This document shows positions 1 to 10,684 of a stretch of DNA of 64,000 nt, piece after piece (within the stretch, counting starts at the first letter, position 1; the number at the start of each line of letters is the position of its first letter). Location: NCBI RefSeq assembly GCF_014337925.2, contig NZ_CP143423.1, positions 836,501 through 900,500 of the forward strand, in the 5' to 3' direction. The position numbers and the translations under genes were made by a program. The DNA is from Roseobacter fucihabitans. GTDB lineage: Bacteria > Pseudomonadota > Alphaproteobacteria > Rhodobacterales > Rhodobacteraceae. The notes beneath the pieces are model-generated. The model saw only the letters and a program-made list of their open reading frames with translations, did no database searches and was not told where the DNA came from.

Positions 1-1
1 T

Positions 2-1906
2 CTGGGACAGGGGGAATGCGGTTCGGGTGTGTTGCAACTGGTGGACGGGGATACCGGTCTGCCCCAGATCACCGGGCGCTATCTGAGCCAGAGCCAGGGG
101 CGCGACGCGCTTGAAGGGGATGCTGCGGCGCTTTATCTGCGGCGCGATCCACGCGGCGCATCGCTTGAAGACCTTGCACCGGAGGCTTTCCAAGACCTCC
201 AGGCTCATGCCGCGCTGATGCGTGCGAAACTGCGCGAAGAAATGCAGGTCGAATTTGCCATCGAAAACGGGGCGCTGCATATTCTGGACGGCGTGCGTGT
301 TGCGCGTTCGAGCCAAGCGGCCGTGCGTATTGCCGTGCAGCTTGCAGATGATCAGATCATTTCACGTGCCGAAGCCTTGATGCGCATCCAGCCGCGTACC
401 CTGTCGGAACTGTTGCACCGCCAGATCAGCCCGAACGCAAAGCGGGACATAATCGGTCGCGGCATCGCGGCGAGCCCCGGTGCGGCCACCGGTCAGATTG
501 TTTTCACCGCCGCCGAAGCGCAAGCCAGTGCGGCGCGGGGCGATCCGTGCATCCTCGTGCGGCGCGAAACATCCCCTGAGGACATTCGCGGCATGCATGC
601 GGCCCATGCGGTGTTGACCGAACGGGGCGGCATCACCAGCCACGCCGCCGTGATTGGGCGGGGGATCGGGTTGCCCTGCGTCGTGGGTGCCTCGAATATG
701 CGGTTCATCCTGAGCAAGAACCAGCTGGTCACCAAGGACGGCCGTGTCTTTACGACCGGCGAGGTCATTACCGTGGACGGCACCAGCGGTGAAGTTCTGG
801 CGGGGGCACCCAAGATGCGCGAAGCAGCGCTTGACGAAAGTTTCCGGAAGCTGATGGATTGGGCCACGGAATTTTGTGACATCGGGATCAGGGCCAATGC
901 GGATACACCCGCGGATGCCCAGACGGCGCGTAATTTCAACGCGCAGGGCATCGGATTGTGCCGGACCGAGCATATGTTCTTTGAAGCCGGACGTTTAACG
1001 GTCATGCGCGAGATGATATTTGCCGAAACCTCCGAGGACAGACGTGCCGTTCTGGAGCGGTTGTTGCCGATGCAGCGCGAGGATTTCACGCAGCTTTTCC
1101 GGATCATGGAAGGGCAACCCGTGTGCATTCGCCTGTTTGATCCGCCGCTGCATGAATTCCTGCCAAGCGACCGGGTGGGGCAACGTGAATTGGCCGAAGC
1201 GCTTGACTTGCCCCTGTCTGATGTCACCCGGCGGATTGATGCCATGTCCGAATATAACCCGATGCTGGGTCTTCGCGGCGTGCGGTTGGGTGTCACGGTG
1301 CCTGAGATCTATGAAATGCAGGCCCGTGCGATCTTTGAGGCCACCATCGAGGTAAACAGCACGGGCACGGCGGTTGTGCCCGAGATTATGATCCCGCTGG
1401 TGTCGGCGCGCCGCGAGGTTGAATTGGTCAAGACATCCATTGATGCCGTGGCCGCTGCCGTGCGCACGGAAAGGGATCAGGCATTCGATTACCGTCTCGG
1501 CGTCATGGTTGAAACGCCGCGTGCGGCCCTCAGGGCGGCAGAAATTGCGCCGCATTGCGCCTTCCTCAGCTTTGGGACCAATGATCTGACGCAAATGACC
1601 TATGGGTTGTCGCGTGATGATGCGGGGCGGTTCATGTCGGATTACGTGCAACAGGGTGTCTTTCCCGAAGACCCGTTTCATGTGCTTGATACCGATGGCG
1701 TTGGCGAGCTGTTGAAGGTCGGCGCAGAGCGCGGGCGCGCGGCGCAACCTGGCGTCACATTGTCGATATGTGGCGAACACGGGGGCAACCCCGAATCGAT
1801 TGCCTTCTGCCGGGACGCCGGATTCGACTATGTGTCCTGCTCGCCCTTCCGTGTACCGGTGGCGCGACTTGCTGCCGCACAACTGGCTATAGGGGCGGTT
1901 ATGTAG
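2..1906 (+). CDS. ppdK: Pyruvate phosphate dikinase-like enzyme, 5' end outside the window
   Basis: PPDK interconverts pyruvate + ATP + Pi with PEP + AMP + PPi in the cytoplasm. The frame is open from base 2, so the N-terminal nucleotide-binding part lies off the left edge; about 634 codons are visible of a family that is usually near 880. The central swivelling domain carries the phosphohistidine motif GGITSHAA (His codon about 641-643). The C-terminal PEP/pyruvate barrel ends with the catalytic cysteine motif SICGEHGG (Cys at about 1769-1771). The visible end of the ATP-grasp domain is divergent: the usual glutamate is kept in VEFAIENG, but 12 residues later, where the family has LQTR, this protein reads LDGVR, so the expected glutamine is Asp. 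It could be a paralogue with altered nucleotide use. The family assignment is firm; canonical activity is not. Confidence 0.88.
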   Translation: MGQGECGSGVLQLVDGDTGLPQITGRYLSQSQGRDALEGDAAALYLRRDPRGASLEDLAPEAFQDLQAHAALMRAKLREEMQVEFAIENGALHILDGVRVARSSQAAVRIAVQLADDQIISRAEALMRIQPRTLSELLHRQISPNAKRDIIGRGIAASPGAATGQIVFTAAEAQASAARGDPCILVRRETSPEDIRGMHAAHAVLTERGGITSHAAVIGRGIGLPCVVGASNMRFILSKNQLVTKDGRVFTTGEVITVDGTSGEVLAGAPKMREAALDESFRKLMDWATEFCDIGIRANADTPADAQTARNFNAQGIGLCRTEHMFFEAGRLTVMREMIFAETSEDRRAVLERLLPMQREDFTQLFRIMEGQPVCIRLFDPPLHEFLPSDRVGQRELAEALDLPLSDVTRRIDAMSEYNPMLGLRGVRLGVTVPEIYEMQARAIFEATIEVNSTGTAVVPEIMIPLVSARREVELVKTSIDAVAAAVRTERDQAFDYRLGVMVETPRAALRAAEIAPHCAFLSFGTNDLTQMTYGLSRDDAGRFMSDYVQQGVFPEDPFHVLDTDGVGELLKVGAERGRAAQPGVTLSICGEHGGNPESIAFCRDAGFDYVSCSPFRVPVARLAAAQLAIGAVM

Positions 1907-2064
1907 TGTTTTTATACTAGAAGCCCACTATATGTTGCGCAATCCCGTTCAGCGTGTTGAGCGGTTGCCTGCCGATGTTAACCATCCATAAACCAGTAAA
2001 CTTTACGAAAAGTTTTTTGTTCGGTAGAGCACGGTCAAGATTTTTTCATCTGGGGGCCGCAATC

Positions 2065-2685
2065 GTGCGTGTTTTAAGCAAGACGATTTTATCGTTATCA
2101 ATTGGGTTGGCATTAAGTTTTTTTGTCGCTGACGCCAGTCTGGCACGACAAGCTGATCGTGAAAACAGCAAGGTTGCGGGGGATATTTCATCTGCGGCCG
2201 AGCAAAAGGGCAAGGCGTCAGCGGCAGAGCTGGAGTTTTCCAAATCCTGGGTGGATCGCCAACCGTTGCCACAGGGTGGCGACGAGTGGCGTTGCCTGGC
2301 GGAGGCGCTGTATTTCGAAGCGCGGGGCGAAACCGTAAAAGGACAATTCGCTGTCGCCGAAGTGATCCTGAACCGCGTCGAGTCAGAACGTTTTCCAAGT
2401 TCAGCCTGTGGTGTGATCCATCAGGGCACTGGCAAAAAATACCAATGCCAATTCACTTACACATGTGACGGCCACAAGGAAGTTATCGCGGAACCCAGAG
2501 CGTTTGAGCGTGTGTCGAAAGTTGCGCGCGCGGCTTTGGATGGGGCTGCGCCGGAGCTGACCGAGGGTGCCACGCATTACCACACGACCGCCGTCAAGCC
2601 ACGCTGGAGCAAGGTTTACACAAAGACCGCGGCGATCGGGGTGCATGTATTTTACCGCCACACCTGGCGTACGGCGAGCAACTGA
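2065..2685 (+). CDS. SleB-like cell wall hydrolase, secreted
   Basis: Predicted lytic enzyme of the SleB/Hydrolase_2 family, which acts on peptidoglycan. The core starts at LAEALYFEARGE, with the catalytic glutamate expected in this stretch, and continues through AVAEVILNRV and GATHYHTT to the end, the family's typical layout. The frame is open from an ATG at 1954, but I prefer the GTG at 2065: it gives a clean signal peptide (MRVLSKTILSLSIGLALSFF, cleavage near SLA) and has a GGGGG stretch about nine bases upstream. The protein would then be about 206 residues and exported. It stands alone, 90 bases before folB. Confidence 0.82.
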   Translation: MRVLSKTILSLSIGLALSFFVADASLARQADRENSKVAGDISSAAEQKGKASAAELEFSKSWVDRQPLPQGGDEWRCLAEALYFEARGETVKGQFAVAEVILNRVESERFPSSACGVIHQGTGKKYQCQFTYTCDGHKEVIAEPRAFERVSKVARAALDGAAPELTEGATHYHTTAVKPRWSKVYTKTAAIGVHVFYRHTWRTASN

Positions 2686-2775
2686 CGGTTTCGGTGCCTC
2701 GCGCGCCGTATCGGGGGCTGTTTAAGGCGAAGGGCATCGCTATGCTGCTGGCAACAGGTTAAAAGGCCCTAGACC

Positions 2776-3699
2776 ATGAATTCCGAAATAAAACTGGCAT
2801 TCTCGCATCCAAGCGAACGTTCTCAGGCGACGGGTGGTGATGATCCGCTTGATCGGATTTCGCTGCGAGATCACATAGTTGAAGTCGAGATCGGCGCGTT
2901 TCAAGCAGAGCGCGGTGTCACGCAGCGGATCTGTTTCAATGTGGTGGTCGAGGTCCAGCCCTGGACAGGTGTCATTGATGACGACGTGGACAGGATCCTA
3001 AGCTATGACAAGGTGACGGAAGCTATTGCGGCGGAGCTTTCGGATGAACGGCTGAACCTGTTGGAAACCCTTGCAGAGCGCGTGGCCGAGCGGATCCTCT
3101 TGCAGCCCCAAGCCATGCGCGCTTTCGTACGGATCGAAAAACTTGATCGCGGTCCGGGTGCATTGGGCGTGGAAATCGTGCGGGCACGAGGCCACAGCGT
3201 TTCTGCTGAGCCGGACGATAGTGTCGCTCTCAGACCGGAGCTGATTTATTTGAGCAACGCGGCGATTAAATCCCCGTTTCTGAAAAGCTGGATCGACCAG
3301 CTCGAAGAGACCGGGAAACCGATCATTTTCTGTGTGGGGGCGTCGGATACGCCAGCCCCGCAAACGCAGCATAAAATGGCGCAGCGTCGTATTGATCTTT
3401 TGGCGATTGAACAAAATGCATGGGTTCTGGCCTCCAGGGACGACCGCTGCGTGGTGGTCAGTACGCGGACAGAACTCGACTGGGCGATGAAAAACGAGCA
3501 GTCCTGTGTCTGGGCACCGTCGAAAATTGTTCTGGATGCGGTGGATGGCCCTTCGGCGCAGCCGCGTGATGCGGTTGCTCTGGCGGCCTGGTTTGCCGAG
3601 ACCTGTGACGCCCGCGAGTTGCGCGTTATTGGCGCGGAGGGTCCGCTGGATGTTTCCCTCCCCCTGCGCGTCTTGTCGGTTCACGACGAAAAGCTCTGA
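2776..3699 (+). CDS. folB: Dihydroneopterin aldolase (FolB) with an extra C-terminal kinase-like domain
   Basis: Residues about 25-140 form a FolB domain (begins LRDHIVEVEIGAFQAERG; later LSYDKVTEAI and LNLLETLAERVAE), which makes 6-hydroxymethyl-dihydropterin for folate synthesis. A stand-alone FolB is about 120 residues; this protein is 307. Residues about 155-300 (from LIYLSNAAIKSP; WAPSKIVLDA; DAVALAAWFAETC) resemble the amino-acid-kinase-like fold, by resemblance to the W-P...S-D-S-x-A-A-W-L-A region of small-molecule kinases such as MfnE. That second assignment is inference only. folP starts three bases after the stop, so the two are surely co-transcribed. AAAAGG lies nine bases before the ATG. 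Confidence 0.85.
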   Translation: MNSEIKLAFSHPSERSQATGGDDPLDRISLRDHIVEVEIGAFQAERGVTQRICFNVVVEVQPWTGVIDDDVDRILSYDKVTEAIAAELSDERLNLLETLAERVAERILLQPQAMRAFVRIEKLDRGPGALGVEIVRARGHSVSAEPDDSVALRPELIYLSNAAIKSPFLKSWIDQLEETGKPIIFCVGASDTPAPQTQHKMAQRRIDLLAIEQNAWVLASRDDRCVVVSTRTELDWAMKNEQSCVWAPSKIVLDAVDGPSAQPRDAVALAAWFAETCDARELRVIGAEGPLDVSLPLRVLSVHDEKL

Positions 3700-3702
3700 A
3701 CA

Positions 3703-4716
3703 ATGGCTGCGTACTATCGCCCGATGGTGCAGGTGGATGTTGCGCGCCCTGATCATGCGCTGCGCCTTGCGGGGGGATGGGGCTGGTTTAGCGACGTTGA
3801 GGTTTTGTCGCGCGGCGCGCCCCCCCGGATCATGCCCGTCACCGATCTGGACCCACAGGTCCTCGCACCCTTGATTGCGCCGCGCGCGCGCATCGCCAAT
3901 GTGTCGATGGACAAGCCGCGTATCATGGGAATTCTGAACGTTACCCCGGATAGTTTTTCGGACGGGGGCGCGTATTTTTCGCTTGATGCCGCGCTTGCGG
4001 GAGCGGCAGCTATGGGCGCGGCTGATTTTCTGGATGTGGGGGGCGAATCCACCCGCCCCGGCGCTTCTGTTGTTCCCGAAGATCAGGAAATCGCCCGGAC
4101 CGCGCCCGTTATCACGGCCCTGCGCGAGGCGGGCATACCCCAATCGATCTCGATTGATACGCGCAAGGCCGGGGTCGCCAAGGCCGCGCTGGATGCCGGC
4201 GCCCATTTGGTGAATGACGTTTCCGGTTTTACCTATGATGCCGCTTTGGCACCGCTGTGCGCGGCACGGGCCACGCCGATCTGCGTGATGCACGCGCAGG
4301 GCGATCCGGCCACCATGCAGCAAAATCCGCAGTATGATGACGTCGTTCTGGATGTCTTTGACTTTCTGAAGGCGCAGATCGAAACGCTCGTGGCGCAGGG
4401 CGTATCGCGGGATCGCATCATTGCGGATCCCGGCATCGGGTTTGGCAAAACACTGGATCACAACCTGCGCCTCTTGGCCCGCCTGTCTGTTTTCCACGGG
4501 CTGGGCGTGCCGATCCTCTTGGGGGCCTCGCGCAAGAAATTCATCGGCACCCTGGCCAAGACCCAGGCGGTACAGGACCGCATGCCCGGCTCCGTCGCGG
4601 TTGCGCTCGCGGCATTGAAACATGGGACACAAATCGTGCGCGTGCATGATGTGGCAGAGACCGCGCAGGCCATTGCGCTTTGGCAAGCAGCCATGGCAGG
4701 TTGCGCGGATGGATAA
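3703..4716 (+). CDS. folP: Dihydropteroate synthase
   Basis: Condenses 6-hydroxymethyl-dihydropterin diphosphate with p-aminobenzoate to give dihydropteroate; it is the target of sulfonamides. Signature stretches are [63 protein letters not shown] and [11 protein letters not shown]. At 337 residues it has about 65 residues more at the N-terminus than the E. coli enzyme. The start is fixed by the close fit behind folB (3-base gap). It overlaps the start of glmM by eight bases, giving a folB-folP-glmM operon. Confidence 0.95.
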   Translation: MAAYYRPMVQVDVARPDHALRLAGGWGWFSDVEVLSRGAPPRIMPVTDLDPQVLAPLIAPRARIANVSMDKPRIMGILNVTPDSFSDGGAYFSLDAALAGAAAMGAADFLDVGGESTRPGASVVPEDQEIARTAPVITALREAGIPQSISIDTRKAGVAKAALDAGAHLVNDVSGFTYDAALAPLCAARATPICVMHAQGDPATMQQNPQYDDVVLDVFDFLKAQIETLVAQGVSRDRIIADPGIGFGKTLDHNLRLLARLSVFHGLGVPILLGASRKKFIGTLAKTQAVQDRMPGSVAVALAALKHGTQIVRVHDVAETAQAIALWQAAMAGCADG

Positions 4717-6055
4717 ACTCTTTGGAACCGATGGCGTGCGCGGCACCGCCAATATTCACCCAATGACGGCCGAAATGGCGCTGCGCATCGGGGCCGCCGT
4801 GGGGCGTTATTTCAGCCGTGACCGCTCCAGCGTGCACCGCGTTGTGATCGGCAAGGATACAAGGCTTTCGGGCTATATGTTTGAAAATGCGCTTACGGCG
4901 GGGCTGACGTCGACGGGCATGAATGTGCTGTTGCTTGGCCCCGTTCCGACACCCGCCGTCGGGCTGCTGACGCGCTCTATGCGTGCGGATCTTGGCGTGA
5001 TGATTTCGGCGAGCCATAACCCGGCTGCCGACAATGGGATCAAGTTCTTTGGCCCGGATGGGTTTAAATTATCCGACCAGATGGAGGCTGATATTGAGGC
5101 GCTGATCGCGGAGGGCGTCCCCGCCGCAGAGGCTGAAAACATCGGACGTGCCAAGCGGATTGATGACGGTCGTTTCCGCTATATCGAGCGTGTCAAATCC
5201 TCCTTTCCGCGCCAGATGCGTCTGGATGGTCTGAAGGTGGTCGTGGATTGTGCCAATGGGGCGGCGCATCGTGTGGCCCCTGAGGCGTTGTGGGAATTGG
5301 GGGCTACGGTGATCCCGGTGGGGGTCGATCCCAATGGGCACAATATCAACAAAGGCTGCGGATCAACGCATCCTGAAATGGCCGCGGAAACGGTTGTGAG
5401 CCATGGTGCGGATGTGGCGATTTGTCTGGACGGGGACGCTGACCGAGTGATCTTGCTGGATGAAAACGGCAAGGTGGGCGACGGCGATCAGTTCATGGCG
5501 CTGATGGCCGCGCGGTGGGCCGCCGAGGGGCGATTGGCCAATGACGCGCTGGTGGCGACGGTGATGTCGAACCTGGGGCTGGAACATTTCCTGGCCGATA
5601 AGGGTCTGCGGCTCGAACGCACGGCGGTGGGGGATCGCTATGTCGTGGAGCGCATGCGCGCGGGCGGCTTTAATCTTGGCGGGGAGCAATCGGGGCATAT
5701 CGTCATGTCGGATTATGCCACGACCGGCGACGGGCTTATGGCGGGCTTGCAATTCCTGGCCGAAATGGTGAGATCAGAAAAACCGGCAAGCACGCTGTTA
5801 CATAATTTCGAGCCGGTCCCGCAGTTGCTCAAGAACGTCCGTTTTGCAGCCGGGCAGACGCCGCTTGAGGCACCCAATGTGAAACAAGCGATTGCACAGG
5901 CCGAAGCCGATCTGGCCGGGGCGGGGCGCTTGTTGATCCGAAAATCAGGCACGGAACCTCTGGTGCGGGTCATGGCGGAGCATGAAAACGCGGATATGAT
6001 GGAGCGCGCGGTCGATCGTGTCGTGGAGGCCGTGGCCGATGCCGTCAGCCTCTAG
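4709..6055 (+). CDS. glmM: Phosphoglucosamine mutase
   Basis: Converts glucosamine-6-phosphate to glucosamine-1-phosphate for UDP-GlcNAc and hence peptidoglycan and LPS. It starts at the ATG giving [15 protein letters not shown], the invariant N-terminus; the upstream in-frame ATG at 4622 lies deep inside folP and is rejected. The active serine is in [17 protein letters not shown], the metal loop is LDGDADR, the sugar-binding loop is GGEQSGH, and the phosphate loop is [12 protein letters not shown]. Length 448, as expected. Its stop overlaps the stop of the convergent exporter gene by four bases. Confidence 0.97.
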   Translation: MDKLFGTDGVRGTANIHPMTAEMALRIGAAVGRYFSRDRSSVHRVVIGKDTRLSGYMFENALTAGLTSTGMNVLLLGPVPTPAVGLLTRSMRADLGVMISASHNPAADNGIKFFGPDGFKLSDQMEADIEALIAEGVPAAEAENIGRAKRIDDGRFRYIERVKSSFPRQMRLDGLKVVVDCANGAAHRVAPEALWELGATVIPVGVDPNGHNINKGCGSTHPEMAAETVVSHGADVAICLDGDADRVILLDENGKVGDGDQFMALMAARWAAEGRLANDALVATVMSNLGLEHFLADKGLRLERTAVGDRYVVERMRAGGFNLGGEQSGHIVMSDYATTGDGLMAGLQFLAEMVRSEKPASTLLHNFEPVPQLLKNVRFAAGQTPLEAPNVKQAIAQAEADLAGAGRLLIRKSGTEPLVRVMAEHENADMMERAVDRVVEAVADAVSL

Positions 6056-7020
6056 CCGCGCGTAAACAAGCGACGCAGTGCGCCGTATTGGCTCAGACCC
6101 ACGCCCGATAAAATCAAAACGATGGCCCAGAGCAGTGAGGCGGGCAAGGGTTCCCCCAGTAGGGTTGCGCCCAGGACAACCGACCAGACCGGCACCTGGT
6201 AATTGGTCAAAGACATGAACACCGGTCCCGCCGAGCGCACCACCAGAACCCGCAACAGATTGGCGGCGGCAGTGGGGATCAAGCCCAAGACTGCGACCAC
6301 GACAAGCGTTTGAGTGTCAGGAACCGGGGGCGGGCCTTCGACCCAAAGCGCCAGCGGGATGACCAGCACCGCGCCGATCAAGAGCAGCACCGTTGACAGG
6401 CCAATCGTATCCACGCGCGGCAACCGGCGCATGAGGATTGAGGACATCGCATAGCAGGTCGCAGCACCAAGACAGGCCAGACGCCCGGCGGGCTCCATAG
6501 AAGCCCCCGTGGTTTCTAGCGCCTGCCCACCGATCAGCACGCAGACACCTGCAAAACCGATGATAAAGCCAACACCCTTACGCGGGCTCAGACGTTCGCC
6601 CGGCACCAGGAAATGCGCCAGTGGCAGGACGATCAAGGCCACCGCCGCCATCGAAACGCCTGCAAAACCGGAGGTGACGAATTGTTGCCCCCAGGCCAGG
6701 AGCATGAAGGGAATCGCCGAGCTGAGTCCGCCGATGAGAATGGTTTCACCCCATGCGCGCCTGCCGGGCGGGGCCTCAAAGAGGCGAAACCCCGAGATTG
6801 ACCAGATGATCCCCATCAGACAGGCGGCAAAACCGATGCGCCCGGCGGCCAGCCAGAAAGGCGTAAGGCCCTCCAAAGCGATCTCCGTCACCAGAAACGT
6901 TCCGCCCCAGGTGAACCCCAAAATGGCGATCATGAGCCAGCTCTTGGGGGTGATGTCGGGGGCGTCACGCATGAAGGGCAATCTATTGAGGGAACGATAT
7001 GCGCTGTTGCGCAGTTTCAT
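6052..7020 (-). CDS. EamA/DMT-family transporter
   Basis: Inner-membrane protein of 322 residues with about ten hydrophobic segments in two EamA repeats, the usual plan of drug/metabolite exporters of the DMT superfamily. The first repeat begins [21 protein letters not shown]; the second contains [19 protein letters not shown], and the end contains the typical [19 protein letters not shown]. The substrate cannot be read from sequence; family members export amino acids, metabolites or drugs. It converges on glmM and is divergent from the small gene at 7052. Confidence 0.85.
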   Translation of the reverse strand: MKLRNSAYRSLNRLPFMRDAPDITPKSWLMIAILGFTWGGTFLVTEIALEGLTPFWLAAGRIGFAACLMGIIWSISGFRLFEAPPGRRAWGETILIGGLSSAIPFMLLAWGQQFVTSGFAGVSMAAVALIVLPLAHFLVPGERLSPRKGVGFIIGFAGVCVLIGGQALETTGASMEPAGRLACLGAATCYAMSSILMRRLPRVDTIGLSTVLLLIGAVLVIPLALWVEGPPPVPDTQTLVVVAVLGLIPTAAANLLRVLVVRSAGPVFMSLTNYQVPVWSVVLGATLLGEPLPASLLWAIVLILSGVGLSQYGALRRLFTRG

Positions 7021-7051
7021 TTAGTGAACTGGAAACAGAGGAGAGTACACC

Positions 7052-7222
7052 ATGGACTTTACATATCTGATTGTCATCCTGGCGCTGATCACCATGTTGG
7101 CGGCGATTGTTTTTGCGCTGGTGAGCAAGGCCAGGCTGGAAGCTCGCATGGATGATCCAAATAGTACCAAATCCACACTGGCTGCGGATAAATCATCCAA
7201 AGGCAAACCCGCCGACGTGTGA
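7052..7222 (+). CDS. Small single-span membrane protein, 56 residues
   Basis: A short frame supported by a strong ribosome site (GAGGAG about seven bases before the ATG) and a terminator right after its stop. It starts MDFTYLIVILALITMLAAIV, one transmembrane helix, followed by a charged and polar tail rich in Lys, Asp and Ser. No family is recognised. It lies alone between the exporter and the ilvC terminator, so it is probably its own transcription unit. Confidence 0.6.
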   Translation: MDFTYLIVILALITMLAAIVFALVSKARLEARMDDPNSTKSTLAADKSSKGKPADV

Positions 7223-7235
7223 GGATCATGTGACG

Positions 7236-7267
7236 AAAGGCCCGGTATTAACCCGGGCCTTTGTGTT
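7236..7267 (+). terminator. Rho-independent terminator, usable on both strands
   Basis: Perfect ten-base stem AAAGGCCCGG / CCGGGCCTTT (7236-7245 and 7253-7262) around a seven-base loop, followed by TGTTTT. It ends the 56-residue membrane protein gene. On the other strand it lies about 90 bases past the ilvC stop and could serve that gene too. Confidence 0.8.
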
Positions 7268-7354
7268 TTGAACGGTGACATCTGGCCGGACTGTGGCGCC
7301 CGGTTCAGCTTGGTTGCTTAGCAGGCCAATGTCGATGTTGACGCTGATGTCGCC

Positions 7355-8446
<1,092 letters not shown>

Positions 8447-8511
8447 TCAGACCGAATATCACTATGTTAATGAAAAAGTCATGCGCCTAATGTAAGCATA
8501 GGAAAAAAATC

Positions 8512-8967
8512 ATGCTTGACGATCTGGATCGTAGAATTCTGCGGCATTGGCAGGCAGACCCCAGCCTGTCGCCGGCGGAACTGGCCGGTCCGTGTGGGGT
8601 GACGCCGGGCAAGGCTGCGCGCCGGATCACGCGCATGCAGGAAACCGGGGTGATTGAAGGCGTGGGTGCGCTCATTGACTGGGCCGCCCTCGGGTATTCT
8701 GTCGCCGTATCGCTGCGGATAACATTAGATAAAACCCAATCCTCTGCATTCGATGATTTTATCAAAGCCGCGCGCAGGGTCCCGGAGGTCACGGAAATCC
8801 AGACCTTTCTGGGACGCGTGGACGTGCGGCTCAACATCATCGCCAAGGATATGGCGCATTATCAGGAGATTTACCGGATGCGCATCCTGACCCTGCCACA
8901 TATTTCGGACATTGAAGCCTTGATGCAGATTGCGCAGATCAAGGCCGAAGAGGCCCTGCCGCTATGA
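8512..8967 (+). CDS. AsnC/Lrp-family regulator, first of a pair
   Basis: Transcription factor of 151 residues with an N-terminal winged helix-turn-helix (LDDLDRRILRHWQADPSLSP through RRITRMQETGVI) and a C-terminal RAM effector domain (VTEIQTFLGRVDVRLNIIAKD). Family members sense amino acids. Its stop overlaps the next gene's ATG by four bases (ATGA), so the pair is translationally coupled. It is divergent from ilvC and upstream of an aminotransferase, suggesting local amino-acid control. Confidence 0.88.
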   Translation: MLDDLDRRILRHWQADPSLSPAELAGPCGVTPGKAARRITRMQETGVIEGVGALIDWAALGYSVAVSLRITLDKTQSSAFDDFIKAARRVPEVTEIQTFLGRVDVRLNIIAKDMAHYQEIYRMRILTLPHISDIEALMQIAQIKAEEALPL

Positions 8968-9422
8968 TCGATCTGGATGATATGGACCGTGCTTTGCTGC
9001 GCGCCTTGGCACGGGACGCGACGCAAAGTGCGGGCGCTTTGGGGCGCAACCTTGGCCTGTCGCAACCTGCGACATGGCGGCGCATCCGCAAGCTGGAAAG
9101 CGCGGGAATCCTCAAAGGGCGTCATCTGCGTCTGAACGCGCAGGCGCTGGGGTTTGGCGTGACGGTTTTTCTGGGCATCAAGCTGGCCACCAAGGGGCGT
9201 GTCAGCCTGGAGGATTTCGAGCGCGCGGTCAGCGCAATCCCCGAGGTGCAGCGCGTGGAGCATGTGTTGGGGCTCTATGATTATCGCCTTCGGGTCGTGG
9301 CGCGCGATCTGCCGGATTTCGAACGGGTCCTGCGTCGTCGGATCATGACGCTGCCCGGTGTCGGAGAGGTGGAGGCGAATGTTCTGCTGAGCGAAGAGCG
9401 CAGTGCCGGGCCGCTTGGCTAA
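8964..9422 (+). CDS. AsnC/Lrp-family regulator, second of a pair
   Basis: 152 residues with the same plan: HTH near residues 5-50 (MDRALLRALARDATQ, GLSQPATWRRIRKLESAGI) and RAM domain (VQRVEHVLGLYDYRLRVVARD). It is clearly different from its neighbour and so not a fresh duplication. The two may form a hetero-oligomer. The pair could be mistaken for the siroheme decarboxylase pair (NirDL, AhbAB), but both halves keep a full-length HTH and no heme genes are near, so regulators are favoured. Confidence 0.88.
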   Translation: MIDLDDMDRALLRALARDATQSAGALGRNLGLSQPATWRRIRKLESAGILKGRHLRLNAQALGFGVTVFLGIKLATKGRVSLEDFERAVSAIPEVQRVEHVLGLYDYRLRVVARDLPDFERVLRRRIMTLPGVGEVEANVLLSEERSAGPLG

Positions 9423-9548
9423 GGAGGGCGGCATTTGTTTGCCATCGGTGCCAAAGCGCGGGTCGCGCGGTCGATTGTATACGGAAGTAGCCTTTGCCAA
9501 GCCCGCCATCAGCCGTTAGGTCATGAGGAAACTCAAGGAGAAATTACC

Positions 9549-10676
9549 ATGGCAGCATTGCTCGACACCATTGATCCGACAGGATTGGAAGAATTTTCGG
9601 TTGTCTTCACGGACCGGTCCCTGAATTCGATGAGCGTGGCGTTTCAGGAGGTGATGAATGACCTGTCCGCTATGCTCAAGGATGTTTACGCCGCAGACGC
9701 CGTGGCGATCATTCCGGGCGGGGGGACCTTCGGCATGGAGGCGGTTGCGCGCCAATTCGCGCGCGGCGCGGATGTTCTGGTGGTGCGCAATGGCTGGTTT
9801 TCTTATCGCTGGAGCCAGATTTTTGAAACGGGCGGTCTGACCGCCAATACCACAGTGCTGAAAGCGCGCCAGACGGGCAACGCGACGCCTTCGCCTTTCA
9901 CACCCGCCCCGATTGACGAGGTCGTCGCGGCGATTGCCGAGCAAAAGCCCGATGTGGTGTTTGCCCCGCATGTGGAAACAAGTGCCGGCGTCATCCTGCC
10001 GGATGATTACATCAAGGCCATGGCCAAGGCGGCGCATGAAGTTGGCGCGCTTGTGGTGCTGGATTGCATCGCCTCAGGCTGTGCCTGGGTAAACATGCGC
10101 GCGCTGGGTGTGGATGTGCTGATTTCGGCTCCGCAAAAAGGGTGGTCTGCCTCCCCTTCGGCAGGGCTGGTGATGATGTCCGCACGTGCCGAGGCGCGCC
10201 TGGCGGAGACGCAATCGGATAGTTTTGCCATTGATCTGGGCAAGTGGCACAGCATCATGAAGGCCTATGAAAATGGCGGTCACGCCTATCACGCGACCAT
10301 GCCGACGGATGCGTTACGCGCGTTTCGCGATACGATGATTGAAACGCGGGACTACGGGTTTCAACGCCTGAAAGAGGCGCAGTGGCAGCTGGGCGACGCC
10401 GTGCGGGCCATGTTGACGGCCAAGAGTGTGGTTTCTGTTGCCGCTGATGGGTATGGCGCGCCGGGTGTGGTGGTCAGCTATACCGGCGATCCTGACATCC
10501 AGAACGGCAAGAAATTCATGGCCGAGGGCATGCAGATCGCTGCCGGCGTGCCGCTGCAATGCGACGAGCCTGCGGATTTCCGGACCTTTCGTTTGGGTCT
10601 GTTCGGGCTGGATAAACTCTATGACGTTGAGGGGACTTTGGGACGGTTGCAGCGGGTCATCGACACGGTGCTGTAA
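9549..10676 (+). CDS. Class V PLP-dependent aminotransferase (alanine/serine-glyoxylate type)
   Basis: Fold-type I PLP enzyme of 375 residues. The cofactor lysine is in ISAPQKGWSASPSAG, preceded by the VLDCIASGCAW strand with the PLP-contacting aspartate. Sequence around IIPGGGTFGMEAVARQF and APHVETSAGVILP fits the alanine-glyoxylate / serine-glyoxylate / phosphonate group; the amino donor cannot be told from sequence. The start is the ATG after AAGGAG at 9535-9540, not the earlier frame opening. It lies 126 bases after the AsnC/Lrp pair and converges on a UbiH-like gene eight bases away. Confidence 0.85.
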   Translation: MAALLDTIDPTGLEEFSVVFTDRSLNSMSVAFQEVMNDLSAMLKDVYAADAVAIIPGGGTFGMEAVARQFARGADVLVVRNGWFSYRWSQIFETGGLTANTTVLKARQTGNATPSPFTPAPIDEVVAAIAEQKPDVVFAPHVETSAGVILPDDYIKAMAKAAHEVGALVVLDCIASGCAWVNMRALGVDVLISAPQKGWSASPSAGLVMMSARAEARLAETQSDSFAIDLGKWHSIMKAYENGGHAYHATMPTDALRAFRDTMIETRDYGFQRLKEAQWQLGDAVRAMLTAKSVVSVAADGYGAPGVVVSYTGDPDIQNGKKFMAEGMQIAAGVPLQCDEPADFRTFRLGLFGLDKLYDVEGTLGRLQRVIDTVL

Positions 10677-10684
10677 CGCATCGG

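Noticed and set aside
2998..4752. 584-codon open frame antisense to folB and folP
   Set aside because: High-GC DNA leaves long stop-free antisense frames; its His/Arg-rich composition is not protein-like and the sense genes are certain.
8964..9422. Siroheme decarboxylase (NirD/AhbA-type) reading of the AsnC/Lrp pair
   Set aside because: No heme d1 or siroheme genes are near, both proteins keep full HTH domains, and the neighbours are amino-acid genes.
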